Source: Pseudomonas kermanshahensis (GTDB taxonomy: Bacteria > Pseudomonadota > Gammaproteobacteria > Pseudomonadales > Pseudomonadaceae). From it: a DNA stretch of 64,000 nt. Under the pieces are notes generated by a model. That model did not search any database. It had not been told where the DNA came from and saw nothing but the letters and a program-made list of their open reading frames with translations. Location of the stretch: contig NZ_JABWRY020000001.1 of the NCBI RefSeq assembly GCF_014269205.2, positions 682,001 to 746,000 on the forward strand, given 5' to 3'. Position numbers and translations under genes: made by a program. Below are positions 10,462 through 18,615 of the stretch, one piece after another. Position 1 is the stretch's first letter. Each line of letters opens with the position of its first letter.

Positions 10462-11161
10462 ACTGCAACTGCCGGCGGCGGTGAAGGCGCACGAACTGGC
10501 GGATGCCAAGACCCTGGCCGCAACGCTGGCCCGGGATGTGGCCGAGCGCCTGCGGGTGGCAATTGCCGCCAAAGGCCAGGCCTGCGTGGTGTTGTCCGGT
10601 GGGCGCAGCCCGGTGCCGTTTCTCGAGCGCTTGGCCGCCGAGGCGCTGGACTGGTCGAAGGTCACCGTGAGCCTCGCGGATGAGCGCTGGGTGCCGGTGG
10701 AGCATGCCGACAGCAATGCTGGCCTGCTGGCCCGCCACCTGCTCAAGGGCACTGCCGCCAAGGCACGCTTCATGGGCCTGTATCAGCAGGCTGAAAATCT
10801 TGAGCGCGCCGCCGCCAACGCCGACCAGGCGCTGGCAGACCTGCCCGCCATCGACGTGTTGGTGCTGGGCATGGGCGACGACGGCCATACTGCTTCGCTG
10901 TTCCCGAACAGCCCCAACCTGGACGACGGCCTGGCCCCAAACAGCTCCCGTCGCTGCCTGCCGATGCTGGCGCCCAGCGTGCCGCATCAGCGCCTGTCGA
11001 TGACCCGCGCCTTGCTGGCCAGTGCCGCGTTTACCGCGCTGTCCGTGCAAGGCCAGGGCAAACTCGCTACCCTGCGCGCCGCGCTGGCGGGCGAAGACCT
11101 TACCGAAATGCCGATACGCGCCTTTCTTCACGACCCCCTGGACATCTACTGGTGCCCATGA
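10448..11161 (+). CDS. pgl: 6-phosphogluconolactonase
   Basis: A 237-residue DevB/SOL-type lactonase hydrolysing 6-phosphogluconolactone. Typical motifs are [26 protein letters not shown] and [15 protein letters not shown] chose ATG 10448, with GGGAGG about 8 bases upstream, over an in-frame ATG at 10433. The start lies inside the end of zwf, so it is translationally coupled. It is the second step of the operon. Confidence 0.95.
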
Positions 11162-11178
11162 GCCAAGGATCCACTGTC

Positions 11179-11859
11179 ATGACCACCCTTGAACGCCCAC
11201 AGACTCTGCTCTCGATGGCCGACAAAGCCGCCCGGATCGACGCGATCTGCGACAAGGCGCGCATCCTGCCGGTGATCACCATCGCCCGTGAGGAAGACAT
11301 CCTGCCGCTGGCCGACGCCTTGGCTGCGGGCGGCATTCGTACCCTTGAGGTGACCCTGCGTTCCCAGCACGGCCTGAAGGCCATTCAGGTGCTGCGCGAG
11401 CAGCGCCCAGAGCTGTGCATTGGTGCCGGTACTGTGCTCGATCGCGGCATGTTCGCGGCAGTCGAAGCGGCTGGCGCGCAGTTCGTGGTGACCCCGGGCA
11501 TTACCCAGGACATTCTCGAAGCCGGTGTGCAAAGCGATATCCCGCTCCTGCCGGGTATCAGTACGCCGTCCGAGATCATGATGGGCTACGCCCTGGGCTA
11601 TCGCCGGTTCAAGCTGTTCCCGGCGGAAATCAGCGGTGGCGTGGCCGCGATCAAGGCGTTTGGCGGCCCGTTTGGCGACATTCGCTTCTGCCCGACTGGC
11701 GGGGTAAACCCGGCCAATGTGCGCAACTACATGGCGCTGCCCAATGTGATGTGCGTGGGTGGCACCTGGATGCTCGACAGCAGCTGGATCAAGAACGGCG
11801 ACTGGGCGCGGATCGAGGCGTGCAGTGCTGAGGCGATGGCGTTGTTGGACGCTAACTGA
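11179..11859 (+). CDS. eda: 2-dehydro-3-deoxy-6-phosphogluconate aldolase
   Basis: A 226-residue KDPG/KHG aldolase splitting 2-keto-3-deoxy-6-phosphogluconate into pyruvate and glyceraldehyde-3-phosphate. Family motifs: ILPVITIAREEDILPLADAL, GAGTVLD, FVVTPGITQDIL, the Schiff-base Lys in RRFKLFPAE, and FCPTGGVNPANVRNYM. MTTLERPQ at 11179 follows AAGGA by 9 bases and is preferred over upstream in-frame ATGs at 11152 and 11158. It is the last gene of the operon. Its 3' end, from 11626 on, is duplicated at 17759-18046. Confidence 0.97.
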   Translation: MTTLERPQTLLSMADKAARIDAICDKARILPVITIAREEDILPLADALAAGGIRTLEVTLRSQHGLKAIQVLREQRPELCIGAGTVLDRGMFAAVEAAGAQFVVTPGITQDILEAGVQSDIPLLPGISTPSEIMMGYALGYRRFKLFPAEISGGVAAIKAFGGPFGDIRFCPTGGVNPANVRNYMALPNVMCVGGTWMLDSSWIKNGDWARIEACSAEAMALLDAN

Positions 11860-11912
11860 ATTTGTTGTGTGCTTTACGGCTTATGGGGCGCTTGGTCGGC
11901 GCCCCTTTTTTT
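11626..11912 (+). repeat. Direct repeat, left copy: eda 3' end plus terminator
   Basis: This segment covers the last third of eda, its stop and the terminator. It is repeated 6133 bases downstream at 17759-18046 with no gap through the coding part. Differences cluster at the 5' side (several in the first 100 bases), while the last 180 coding bases differ at only one position I can see. The pair bounds the AT-rich island. Confidence 0.9.
11885..11912 (+). terminator. Rho-independent terminator of zwf-pgl-eda
   Basis: GGGGCGC (11885-11891) pairs with GCGCCCC (11899-11905), followed by seven T (11906-11912). Confidence 0.9.
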
Positions 11913-11918
11913 GGGGGG

Positions 11919-13226
11919 TTAATCTTCCCTCATGCGTTGTGCGCAGTTGCAGGAAAACTGGTTGTACTTAGCTCGAAAGCGCCAAAGCAGCAGAAGCATT
12001 AGAATAAAAGATGAGAAGGATAAAGAATAGTAGATAAAAAGCAGTGGATCAGGTGAGGTATCAATTAAGCTATAAATTAAACCAATTCCGATAAAATTTA
12101 ATGAGGCTATGCTCATTAGTGTGGGGATCCAAAAGTCAAGCATGCTTCTAAGTGTGGAGCGAGTAACGATGTAGATGTACTCACATATTAAGAAAGGTGT
12201 TGACGCAGTCAGGCATTTTGCTATGTCCAGTTTTATTTCAGGGTCGGACGTGTAGAGGCTTGCGATAAAGTCACCGAAAAAGAGGCATGCAGTTATCAGT
12301 GGCATGAGTAAAACTGCCCCACAGATCATGCCGTTTCGAAAGTCAATGCAGAATTTTCTCTTTAATTCTTTTTTGTAGTCTCGTGCGGTAAGTATACCTG
12401 TCGCTGTTGCGCTGCCAATCGACACCATGTATACAAACGTCATAAAGTGAAGCGAGGCTTGGTATGCAGGTAGACTTATATTTTCTTGAGTTTTGGCGAT
12501 CAGCGTAATGATAAGGTAGACAGCGCTCTCGCCAGCGAAGCACACAGCCATAGGTACTCCATCTTTAAAGATGTTTTTATATCTTAGGAGTTTCGAAGTA
12601 TTACTGGGTAATGCAATGTTTTGCTTCTTGAGTTCACGGTAGTAGAGGGTTGCTACGAAGCCGACATGGATCCATCGAAGGGTGGAGTATGCGACAATGA
12701 AATCTAAGACAGTATTGGAAGGTGAAAGCCAGAGAGTCAATGTAATGTATATAAGTAGAGAGCAGTTGAGTGAGGTCGTAAAAATTATTTCGAGTTTCGG
12801 TTTGCCTGTGGCATTGAAAAAGTTGAAAATTACAGTTTGAATGTAGATGGCAGGCAAGCTTGTGAGCAGTAAGAGTGGAGTGTGATTTGATATTATTCCC
12901 GCGGGTGTAGATGCATGTAGGAATGCGAAAGCGAGCAGGGCAACTATAGTGCCACCTGCCAAGGCATAATGTAAGGATGCGGTAGTTTGTAAGTAAGCAG
13001 TGCTATGCGCCTTATTGTTTACGGACGCACCTGCCACCCTTACCACTAGCGGAGAAAAGAAGCCTATGCCTAGTACAGTGAGAAATGAAACTAAAGCCCA
13101 AGCTATAGAAGCTTCTTCGAGCGTGTTTACGAAGATATGGCCAATAAAAGAAAAATAAAGAAAAGATAAGATTATTTCCCCAATTCTCGACAGTGTAAGG
13201 GGTATCGCAAGTTTTATTATTTCCAC
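11919..13226 (-). CDS. MATE-family multidrug/metabolite exporter
   Basis: A 435-residue polytopic protein with about 12 hydrophobic segments in two halves, of MATE/NorM type (opening IKLAIPLTLSRIGEIILSFL; middle FFNATGKPKLEIIFTT; second half GVPMAVCFAGESAVYLIITL). Such proteins export drugs or metabolites using an ion gradient. It is the last gene of the AT-rich island operon and overlaps the gene before it by 10 bases, so its likely job is to export, or give self-resistance to, whatever the upstream enzymes make. The substrate cannot be read from sequence. Codon use is AT-rich compared with flanking genes. Confidence 0.8.
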   Translation of the reverse strand: MEIIKLAIPLTLSRIGEIILSFLYFSFIGHIFVNTLEEASIAWALVSFLTVLGIGFFSPLVVRVAGASVNNKAHSTAYLQTTASLHYALAGGTIVALLAFAFLHASTPAGIISNHTPLLLLTSLPAIYIQTVIFNFFNATGKPKLEIIFTTSLNCSLLIYITLTLWLSPSNTVLDFIVAYSTLRWIHVGFVATLYYRELKKQNIALPSNTSKLLRYKNIFKDGVPMAVCFAGESAVYLIITLIAKTQENISLPAYQASLHFMTFVYMVSIGSATATGILTARDYKKELKRKFCIDFRNGMICGAVLLMPLITACLFFGDFIASLYTSDPEIKLDIAKCLTASTPFLICEYIYIVTRSTLRSMLDFWIPTLMSIASLNFIGIGLIYSLIDTSPDPLLFIYYSLSFSSFILMLLLLWRFRAKYNQFSCNCAQRMRED

Positions 13227-14417
13227 TGATTGATCCCGTGCCTATTTAGAGTTTTGATTTCTTTAATTATGTCGTCAAACAAATCGTCCGGCACAGGGTG
13301 CTTCGAGCTGAGTTCCAGGAACTCAAGGCATATTATTAAGATTCTGGTGAATGTGAAGTGAAGAGAAAGGTTTCGCGTGTCAAATATTGCCCCGTCTGTT
13401 AGGTTTATTGGGTGCCCATGGTTTATGATGTTGATTTTCTTGTTAGTAGAAGTTTGTAACATACCGTTTTGGAGGTCAATCACTTCGATTAGGTCGGGGG
13501 AAAGTTCATCATCTGAGGAAGTGACAAATGTTATCCAGGAGTTATTTTTTAAGAGGCGAGCTACTTGAAAGTCAGTACCTTTATCGCCGGACATCGAAAA
13601 GCAATAATCAAAGAAATCGTTATATGAATTCATATCTGAGCGGTTTAGTGTGGGGAAATTCTCTGTGGCAGCCATGAAAAGTCTTGTTGCATCTTGGTCC
13701 AGAAGATATATTGATTTTGCGCCGTGAGCCCTCAATCCCAGACATAATGATCGGCCTATACGCCCGTAGCCTATTACCAGCATTTTTTTCTGTAAGTTCC
13801 ATGACTGTATGAATGACGGCAGGTTCGCAACTATCAGGTTTGCTACCATGACATTTTCTGCCATTTTGTGAGGCGAAAATGCTACTGATTTGAAAAGTTC
13901 ATCTGATTTGAAAATGCGAGTACTTTCGTATTTTTTGTGACCATTGGCAGTGTCTTCAATTATCAAGAGACGGCGATTGCCTAGAGATTCTTGAATTGCA
14001 TTGATGAAAGGAGCGAAATAGCCCCCTATGTCGATAATTATTATTGGAAGGGTGCTAGTTGCTGATATTCGTAAGACTTCTTCAACGGTTGTTTCAAAGT
14101 TTCTGCGAGAGCGAGACTTTATTATTCTCGTTGGATCACTGATGTGAACTAAAAGATCCTTATTGAGTGAGCTTTTTTTTGGGTATCAAATACAGGTTCT
14201 TAAAAATGCCGCTCCATTGATTGGCAATGCTCAAATTTACGGTGGTGCTTAGGTGCATTACGCTAAATACAATGCAGTTGTCTAGGTTCTTGTGGTTTAT
14301 GGCTTCGTGATGTGCCAATATTTTGGTGTATAGTTTATTTGATATGCCTGATGCGTTAAAGTAATTCAATCTTTTGGTGGGTGGGGCTTGATCAGAAATA
14401 GACTTTATGTTGTTCAT
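13217..14417 (-). pseudogene. S-adenosylhomocysteine hydrolase-like protein, frame broken at an A8 tract
   Basis: Two consecutive frames make one protein. The 5' part (14417 to 14160, starting MNNIKSISD) runs to IPKKK and then stops. The rest (to 13217) is open just past the same A-run but has only a TTG (13966) as a usable start. Removing one A from the run at 14173-14180 joins them into about 399 residues. The joined protein has an NAD-binding loop (LVIGYGRIGRSLCLGLRAHG, residue about 216) and a late INHGHPINLTDGAIFD block resembling SAH hydrolase. Enzymes of that family oxidise a ribose 3'-OH with bound NAD. It could be a true mutation, phase variation, transcriptional slippage or a sequencing error. 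It overlaps both neighbours. Confidence 0.65.
14173..14180 (-). other. A8 homopolymer at the frame break
   Basis: Eight T on the plus strand (A8 on the coding strand: CCC, A8, then GCTC). A7 would keep the S-adenosylhomocysteine-hydrolase-like gene in one frame; A8 ends it four codons later. A tract of this length can slip during replication or transcription. Confidence 0.8.
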
Positions 14418-14890
14418 TTGATATCCTTGAGTATAAAGTCCATGTTGGAGGAGGTAATTAACTCATGAAGGATCTCCATGTAGCGTCCTGATAGGACTGA
14501 AACGATGGTTGCGTCAGGCGTGTGGGCGCTTAAGTGATCAAATAACTGAGAGAGAGGGTATTCAGTTTCTGAGTAAAAATACGGAAGTCTAAGGGAGGTC
14601 TGAGTATCTATATCTAATTCATAATTGGGCGGGGTTTGCGCTTTTAATAAGTTGCATTCGAGTATAATTTCCTGAGTAAGCTGGCATAGTGAAAGCGTTT
14701 TCCAGGTGAGAGATTTTTCCTTATCGCCTTCTTGTGCTAGACGAGCGCCTATTTGGTAAAGGAATGCATGGTTAATTTTGGAAAAACTGGTAGTTTCCTC
14801 CGAAATGTTTACGCAATGTTCAAATATGCTTTTTGATATAATATTTAATTTGAGTAGCTCTTTGAGGCTTTCGCTGATTGAGTTAATCAT
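14414..14890 (-). CDS. Unknown 158-residue island protein
   Basis: I do not recognise this protein. It starts MINSISESLKELLKLNIIS, is mostly helical in appearance, has no signal peptide or membrane segment, and has a hydrophobic stretch near residues 125-140 (DATIVSVLSGRYMEILHEL). It overlaps the gene before it by 8 bases and the gene after it by 4 (ATGA), so it is translated as part of the same operon and probably acts with the kinase-like and SAH-hydrolase-like proteins. It might be a carrier, accessory subunit or small enzyme. Confidence 0.65.
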   Translation of the reverse strand: MINSISESLKELLKLNIISKSIFEHCVNISEETTSFSKINHAFLYQIGARLAQEGDKEKSLTWKTLSLCQLTQEIILECNLLKAQTPPNYELDIDTQTSLRLPYFYSETEYPLSQLFDHLSAHTPDATIVSVLSGRYMEILHELITSSNMDFILKDIK

Positions 14891-16412
14891 ATTCGATAAT
14901 TGTCCTTGTTGGGGTGTCGAGATATATTGAGCGGTTAATTAGTTTTTTTGCAGTTTTGATTGAGTTTATGAATAGTGTCGGTATTTCGCGAGATCTTGCG
15001 ACGCTGGCCCGAACAAAAAAGGAGGATCGATCAGTTCCTGCAAATATATAGGCCAGGGGTGGCGGGGCTTTTAAGTCAAAGGGGGTATCTGCAAAGTTTA
15101 TGCTAATAGCACTGTAGTCAGTTGGGGTAATACCATGCAGAACTTTTCCAATCGTAGTGCCAGCAACCTCGCAAATCGAGCCGGTTGTGTCAAAAATGAT
15201 GGGGGAGGGTTTTGGTGTGAGCAATATGTTTCGTATTATTTCGTGTTCGTCGATATCAACCAAATAGATTTCTGTGAAAGCGGTTGACGCTGTATGTGAT
15301 CCGTTTTTTAGTTGTCGAGTCAACTCATCTGCTTCGTCAGGATTTATAATTTTAGCAATCTGCAGGATTTTCGGGGCCAGCCAAGGATGTCGGGTTGCCA
15401 GACCTCCCGAAAATATAAAATGGTGTAGATCTTTGTTCTTTGAGGTTAATCTGAATATTTCACATGCAATTGATAGTAGGTAGTTGTCGCAAGCTTCCTT
15501 GTGTTGCTCATCACCAAGGATTTCTTCGACAGTAACGGTGCTATTAGATGGAAGGTCTGAAAGCCCATAAATCCCGCTATTACGGTTAACAGCTTCAGAA
15601 AGCCTATTGGCTGGAAAGCCATATTTAAGCATGCGCAAAACTAAGCCTAGAGGCTGGGATCCTGATCTGTTGTGCATAACCGGCCCGTCGCAAGCAGCAA
15701 ACTTCATGCTGTTATATGAAATGGCGCCGTTGACGATGGCCGTCACGCTTACGCCTGAGCCAATCTGAGTAAGCAAACCTGTAAAATTCGGAATGCCATA
15801 CTTTTTTTCTAGTGTTCTCAAACAAGCTTTTGAAGCAAGTCCGTGATAGCCATGCGAGATAAGGCCATAACGGCGAATAATTTTACTTTCGAACGGGATT
15901 TCATTGGGTGTATGCAGTGATAGATCAGAAACTGCTTGGTCACGAACTATGAATTGCTGAGTTTCTTTGAATGAGGATTTCGCATGCGAGATAACTGATA
16001 GGCAAAGTTTGTTGTGTCGAGAACTTAGGTAGTCGTTAAATTCAAGTATTTGCTCAATTCTAGGTGATAACTTTTCAATGTCAGCACCATGACCTGCAAA
16101 TTTAACTCGATGTCCAATAATGGATGGTTTTTTCCAGTCAAGAGTTCTAATTGCTGTATTGAGTAGGCTGATAAGTGTTGATGCAGCAAGATCCAAATCA
16201 TCGCCGATGAAAAGTGAAAATATTTTGTTTTCATGCGTTGTTATGTTTTTGAATGTGATCTTGACGGTTTGTTTTTTTAGTCCGATGTAATTTATATTGA
16301 TATCTACTCGCTGGTCTCGATTGAATATTGCGCTCTTTATGGAAGAGCTTCCAACGTTTATAGAAAGTATTGTTCTTTCGTGGGGGAGGATGGGTGTCAT
16401 TTTTAGTCCCAT
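14883..16412 (-). CDS. Acetate-kinase-like protein with C-terminal PEP-utiliser swivel-like domain
   Basis: Residues about 1-400 match acetate/butyrate kinases: ILSINVGSSSIK, GHRVKFAGHG, RYGLISHGYHGLAS, QIGSGVSVTAIVNG, NRSGSQP and DEHEIIRN. The conserved Asn of the HLGNG motif is Ser here, and the usual DIDP after TRSG is changed, so the substrate is probably not acetate. About 105 further residues resemble the mobile swivel domain of PEP-utilising enzymes (GSICEVAGTTIGKV and VARSREIPTLF), but Val stands where the phosphorylated His would be. I chose ATG 16412, 14 bases after the upstream stop; 16400 is possible, while ATG 16529 lies deep in the upstream gene. Second gene of the island operon. 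Confidence 0.7.
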   Translation of the reverse strand: MGLKMTPILPHERTILSINVGSSSIKSAIFNRDQRVDININYIGLKKQTVKITFKNITTHENKIFSLFIGDDLDLAASTLISLLNTAIRTLDWKKPSIIGHRVKFAGHGADIEKLSPRIEQILEFNDYLSSRHNKLCLSVISHAKSSFKETQQFIVRDQAVSDLSLHTPNEIPFESKIIRRYGLISHGYHGLASKACLRTLEKKYGIPNFTGLLTQIGSGVSVTAIVNGAISYNSMKFAACDGPVMHNRSGSQPLGLVLRMLKYGFPANRLSEAVNRNSGIYGLSDLPSNSTVTVEEILGDEQHKEACDNYLLSIACEIFRLTSKNKDLHHFIFSGGLATRHPWLAPKILQIAKIINPDEADELTRQLKNGSHTASTAFTEIYLVDIDEHEIIRNILLTPKPSPIIFDTTGSICEVAGTTIGKVLHGITPTDYSAISINFADTPFDLKAPPPLAYIFAGTDRSSFFVRASVARSREIPTLFINSIKTAKKLINRSIYLDTPTRTIIEYD

Positions 16413-16428
16413 TCTTTTAAAAGGCTTA

Positions 16429-17460
16429 CTAATGAGGGGGTGTCCTCGGCGGCAAAATATTTTTCCGAAAATAGTACTCACAAGTGGATACTTTGTGCTC
16501 TGTATGCTTTCTATTGTTAAACTCTTCATCCAACGCGGCCAGCGATTCTTTCTGTGAGGGTAGACTTGTTGAGGTGCCTAGAATTTTTTCCAATGCTTTG
16601 AATACACGGTCAATATAGTTTAGGGTTTCTTCGATATATCTACGGCATTCTGATTCCGAGCGTGCTCCACGTCGAGAAAGCTCAAAAAAACTATTCTTTA
16701 GCTCTTCATGCCCAGACAACATATGCATATTGGAGTAAATCCACTTGGGGTGCTTGTTTGTCATTCCGGACAAAAATGTAAGACTCATCGTTGATTTGAA
16801 CATTAAATCACGTGCTATCTCGCATCCCATCCATAAATTCCCGGATTGCCAGCATCCCTGGATATCTTGGAATGCATAGAATACCGGCAGCTTTTCTCTA
16901 TGGGATAGATAGGTGTGTTTATCCTTTGGGATGCGAGATCTAAGTTCACTGTATAGTGGGATATTAAATAGTGGGTGCCCGGTTAGTGTTCGATGGATTA
17001 CGTTGTTTTCCCGCTCTAGGAGCACTGGGCTATATAGGAATCGTTGGTCTTTCGTAACTTCATTGTAGGATGTATGGATTTTTTTTATTATTTCATGAAC
17101 CTCTGTGTATGTAATGTAATCTATATCAATGTGTAGGCCGCTTGTGCCATAGAAGTCAGTTGTGTTGTGAACTTCGCTGTTCTGGCGCAGGTAGTGGTAG
17201 TTTATGTCAGTTACTAGCGCATGATTGCTTGCGGTTACATCGTTCGCCTTAGGGCGAGCTTCGCACAACACGATGCAGTCTATATCGGAGTGGATTGATC
17301 CTATTCCCTCAATCAGAGAGCCTGATGCAATCAAAGTGCTGGTGCTTTCAAGCGTGCAACGACTTCGTAAGTAGTCAAGAGGTATGGTTACTTCGCCATC
17401 TAAAATTATGATTTCGTTTTCTGTAATGCTTGAGTTGTGGGTTTTTATAAGTGTGTTCAT
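16429..17460 (-). CDS. Nucleotidyltransferase-domain protein, first gene of island operon
   Basis: A 343-residue protein. The segment ASGSLIEGIGSIHSDIDC carries the GS and DxD metal-binding motif of the polymerase-beta-type nucleotidyltransferase fold, and a third acid may be in HIDIDYITY. Such enzymes transfer a nucleotide to a small molecule or protein. The rest (to residue about 343) has no recognisable domain. ATG 17460 follows AAAAGGTG by about 6 bases; an in-frame GTG nine bases upstream is less likely. It starts the minus-strand operon of the AT-rich island. Confidence 0.65.
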   Translation of the reverse strand: MNTLIKTHNSSITENEIIILDGEVTIPLDYLRSRCTLESTSTLIASGSLIEGIGSIHSDIDCIVLCEARPKANDVTASNHALVTDINYHYLRQNSEVHNTTDFYGTSGLHIDIDYITYTEVHEIIKKIHTSYNEVTKDQRFLYSPVLLERENNVIHRTLTGHPLFNIPLYSELRSRIPKDKHTYLSHREKLPVFYAFQDIQGCWQSGNLWMGCEIARDLMFKSTMSLTFLSGMTNKHPKWIYSNMHMLSGHEELKNSFFELSRRGARSESECRRYIEETLNYIDRVFKALEKILGTSTSLPSQKESLAALDEEFNNRKHTEHKVSTCEYYFRKNILPPRTPPH

Positions 17461-17758
17461 CGTAAGCACCTTTTAAGTTCGCACTCGAAGTGAATGGCGA
17501 GGTGCCTTGGAGTGTGCTTTCGATAATGGATTTTAACTAGGTCGAAACGTCCTTCCTGGTCGTAGGATTTATCCTTGCTACGTTACAGTCAATTCCTATT
17601 GTTTTCGATGGAGTTAAACAAATTGTTTTTCGGGGTGAAATGATCCAATTCACAACGATTTTTTTGATGTCGACGATTGATGGGTATAAGTAACCACAAG
17701 GCCTGGCTGTTTAAGGCATCAAGCTTGTCGGTTATCACCAGTCCAAACTGTTCGAGCG
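17461..17758. other. AT-rich leader of the island operon and decayed eda sequence
   Basis: No gene is visible. It must hold the promoter of the minus-strand island operon, but I see no -35/-10 pair I would defend. From about 17729 to 17758 the plus strand aligns weakly with eda (GGTTATCACCAG against GGCTATCGCCGG) with a one-base deletion, so eda homology extends left of the clear repeat in decayed form. Confidence 0.5.
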
Positions 17759-17992
17759 GAAATCAGCGGTGGCGTGGCGGGGATTAAGGCGTTTGGCGGC
17801 TCGTTTGGCGACATTCGCTTCTGCCCAACTGGCGGGGTCAACCCAGCTAATGTGCGCAACTACATGGCGCTGCCCAATGTGATGTGCGTGGGTGGCACCT
17901 GGATGCTCGACAGCAGCTGGATCAAGAACGGCGACTGGGCGCGGATCGAGGCGTGCAGTGCCGAGGCGATGGCGTTGTTGGACGCTAACTGA
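17729..17992 (+). pseudogene. eda: Truncated second copy of eda (3' third)
   Basis: The segment encodes the last 80 or so residues of KDPG aldolase, including IKAFGGSFGDIRFCPTGG and the native C-terminus, but lacks the first two thirds with the Schiff-base Lys region intact. A one-base deletion near 17753 breaks the frame at its left end. It cannot make an active aldolase; a full eda lies at 11179-11859. Confidence 0.85.
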
Positions 17993-18046
17993 ATTTGTTG
18001 TGTGCTTTACGGCTTATGGGGCGCTTGGTCGGCGCCCCCTTTTTTT
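17759..18046 (+). repeat. Direct repeat, right copy: eda 3' end plus terminator
   Basis: Partner of 11626-11912 at a constant offset of 6133 bases through the eda stop. The terminator stem (18018-18024 with 18032-18038) and T-run (18040-18046) are also copied, with one extra C. Sequence after the T-run is unrelated to that after the left copy, so this marks the right edge of the insertion. Confidence 0.9.
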
Positions 18047-18335
18047 GACCTTGATCCGGTTGTTAATCCCTTCTAGCTGTCCAGTGTGCATGGGCAAACG
18101 CACCCCTGCTCAGGATCCGCGCCAGTAGCCCCTCCGTCGTTTAGCAAACTGCTTCAGTGCCGGTAACGCACTTCCATCAGCAAGCCATGCCACTGCGCTT
18201 GCTTGATGAGCTTGCGTGGAAGTTTGTCATGCCGCAGGCGGTTGGCCTCATCCACTCGAACCCAGTTAATCATCATCTATCAAGCCGCCGTTCTTGTTTC
18301 TGTCTTTCCCGGGATTCCGTGAAGAACCTTTTTTA
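18047..18335. pseudogene. Scrambled insertion-sequence remnant (ISL3-like transposase pieces)
   Basis: On the minus strand, 18100-18048 encodes RLPMHTGQLEGINNRIKV, which resembles the C-terminal part of ISL3-family transposases and is cut exactly at the eda repeat. Further up the same strand, frames are broken. On the plus strand, VFPGIP then stop (about 18304-18323) resembles the usual transposase end, which would be an opposite-facing scrap. No intact transposase or inverted-repeat pair is visible. Confidence 0.45.
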
Positions 18336-18615
18336 AGTGTGAAGAAGCATCTTGGCTGAAGTTGCTGTGGCAGCGACTTAGTGGTCTACACCTATTTCCC
18401 TGCGAGAAATCAATCGCAGCCGCACTTTTCCAGCATTCAGTGAAGAGTATCTTTAATGCCTGCTGTTGTGCAGTGCATTGATGCTTTCAATCTTAATGCA
18501 GTCAGCCCTCTGCTCATGGAGCTTATTCAAACGGGGTGAGAACTCTTTCCCGATTATTTATGCCATAACGTGATGGCTATGATGATGCGCCAATTTTGAT
18601 CGCGGAGCGTCAGTA
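18336..18615. other. Intergenic stretch before the toxin pair
   Basis: No gene, repeat or RNA gene is evident. It should contain the promoter of the two monalysin-like genes; I see no strong consensus elements. Confidence 0.5.

Noticed and set aside
11885..18046. The eda repeats as a classical integrase att pair
   Set aside because: The repeats are about 285 bases and diverged at one end, and no integrase gene lies within; att cores are much shorter and usually beside an integrase.
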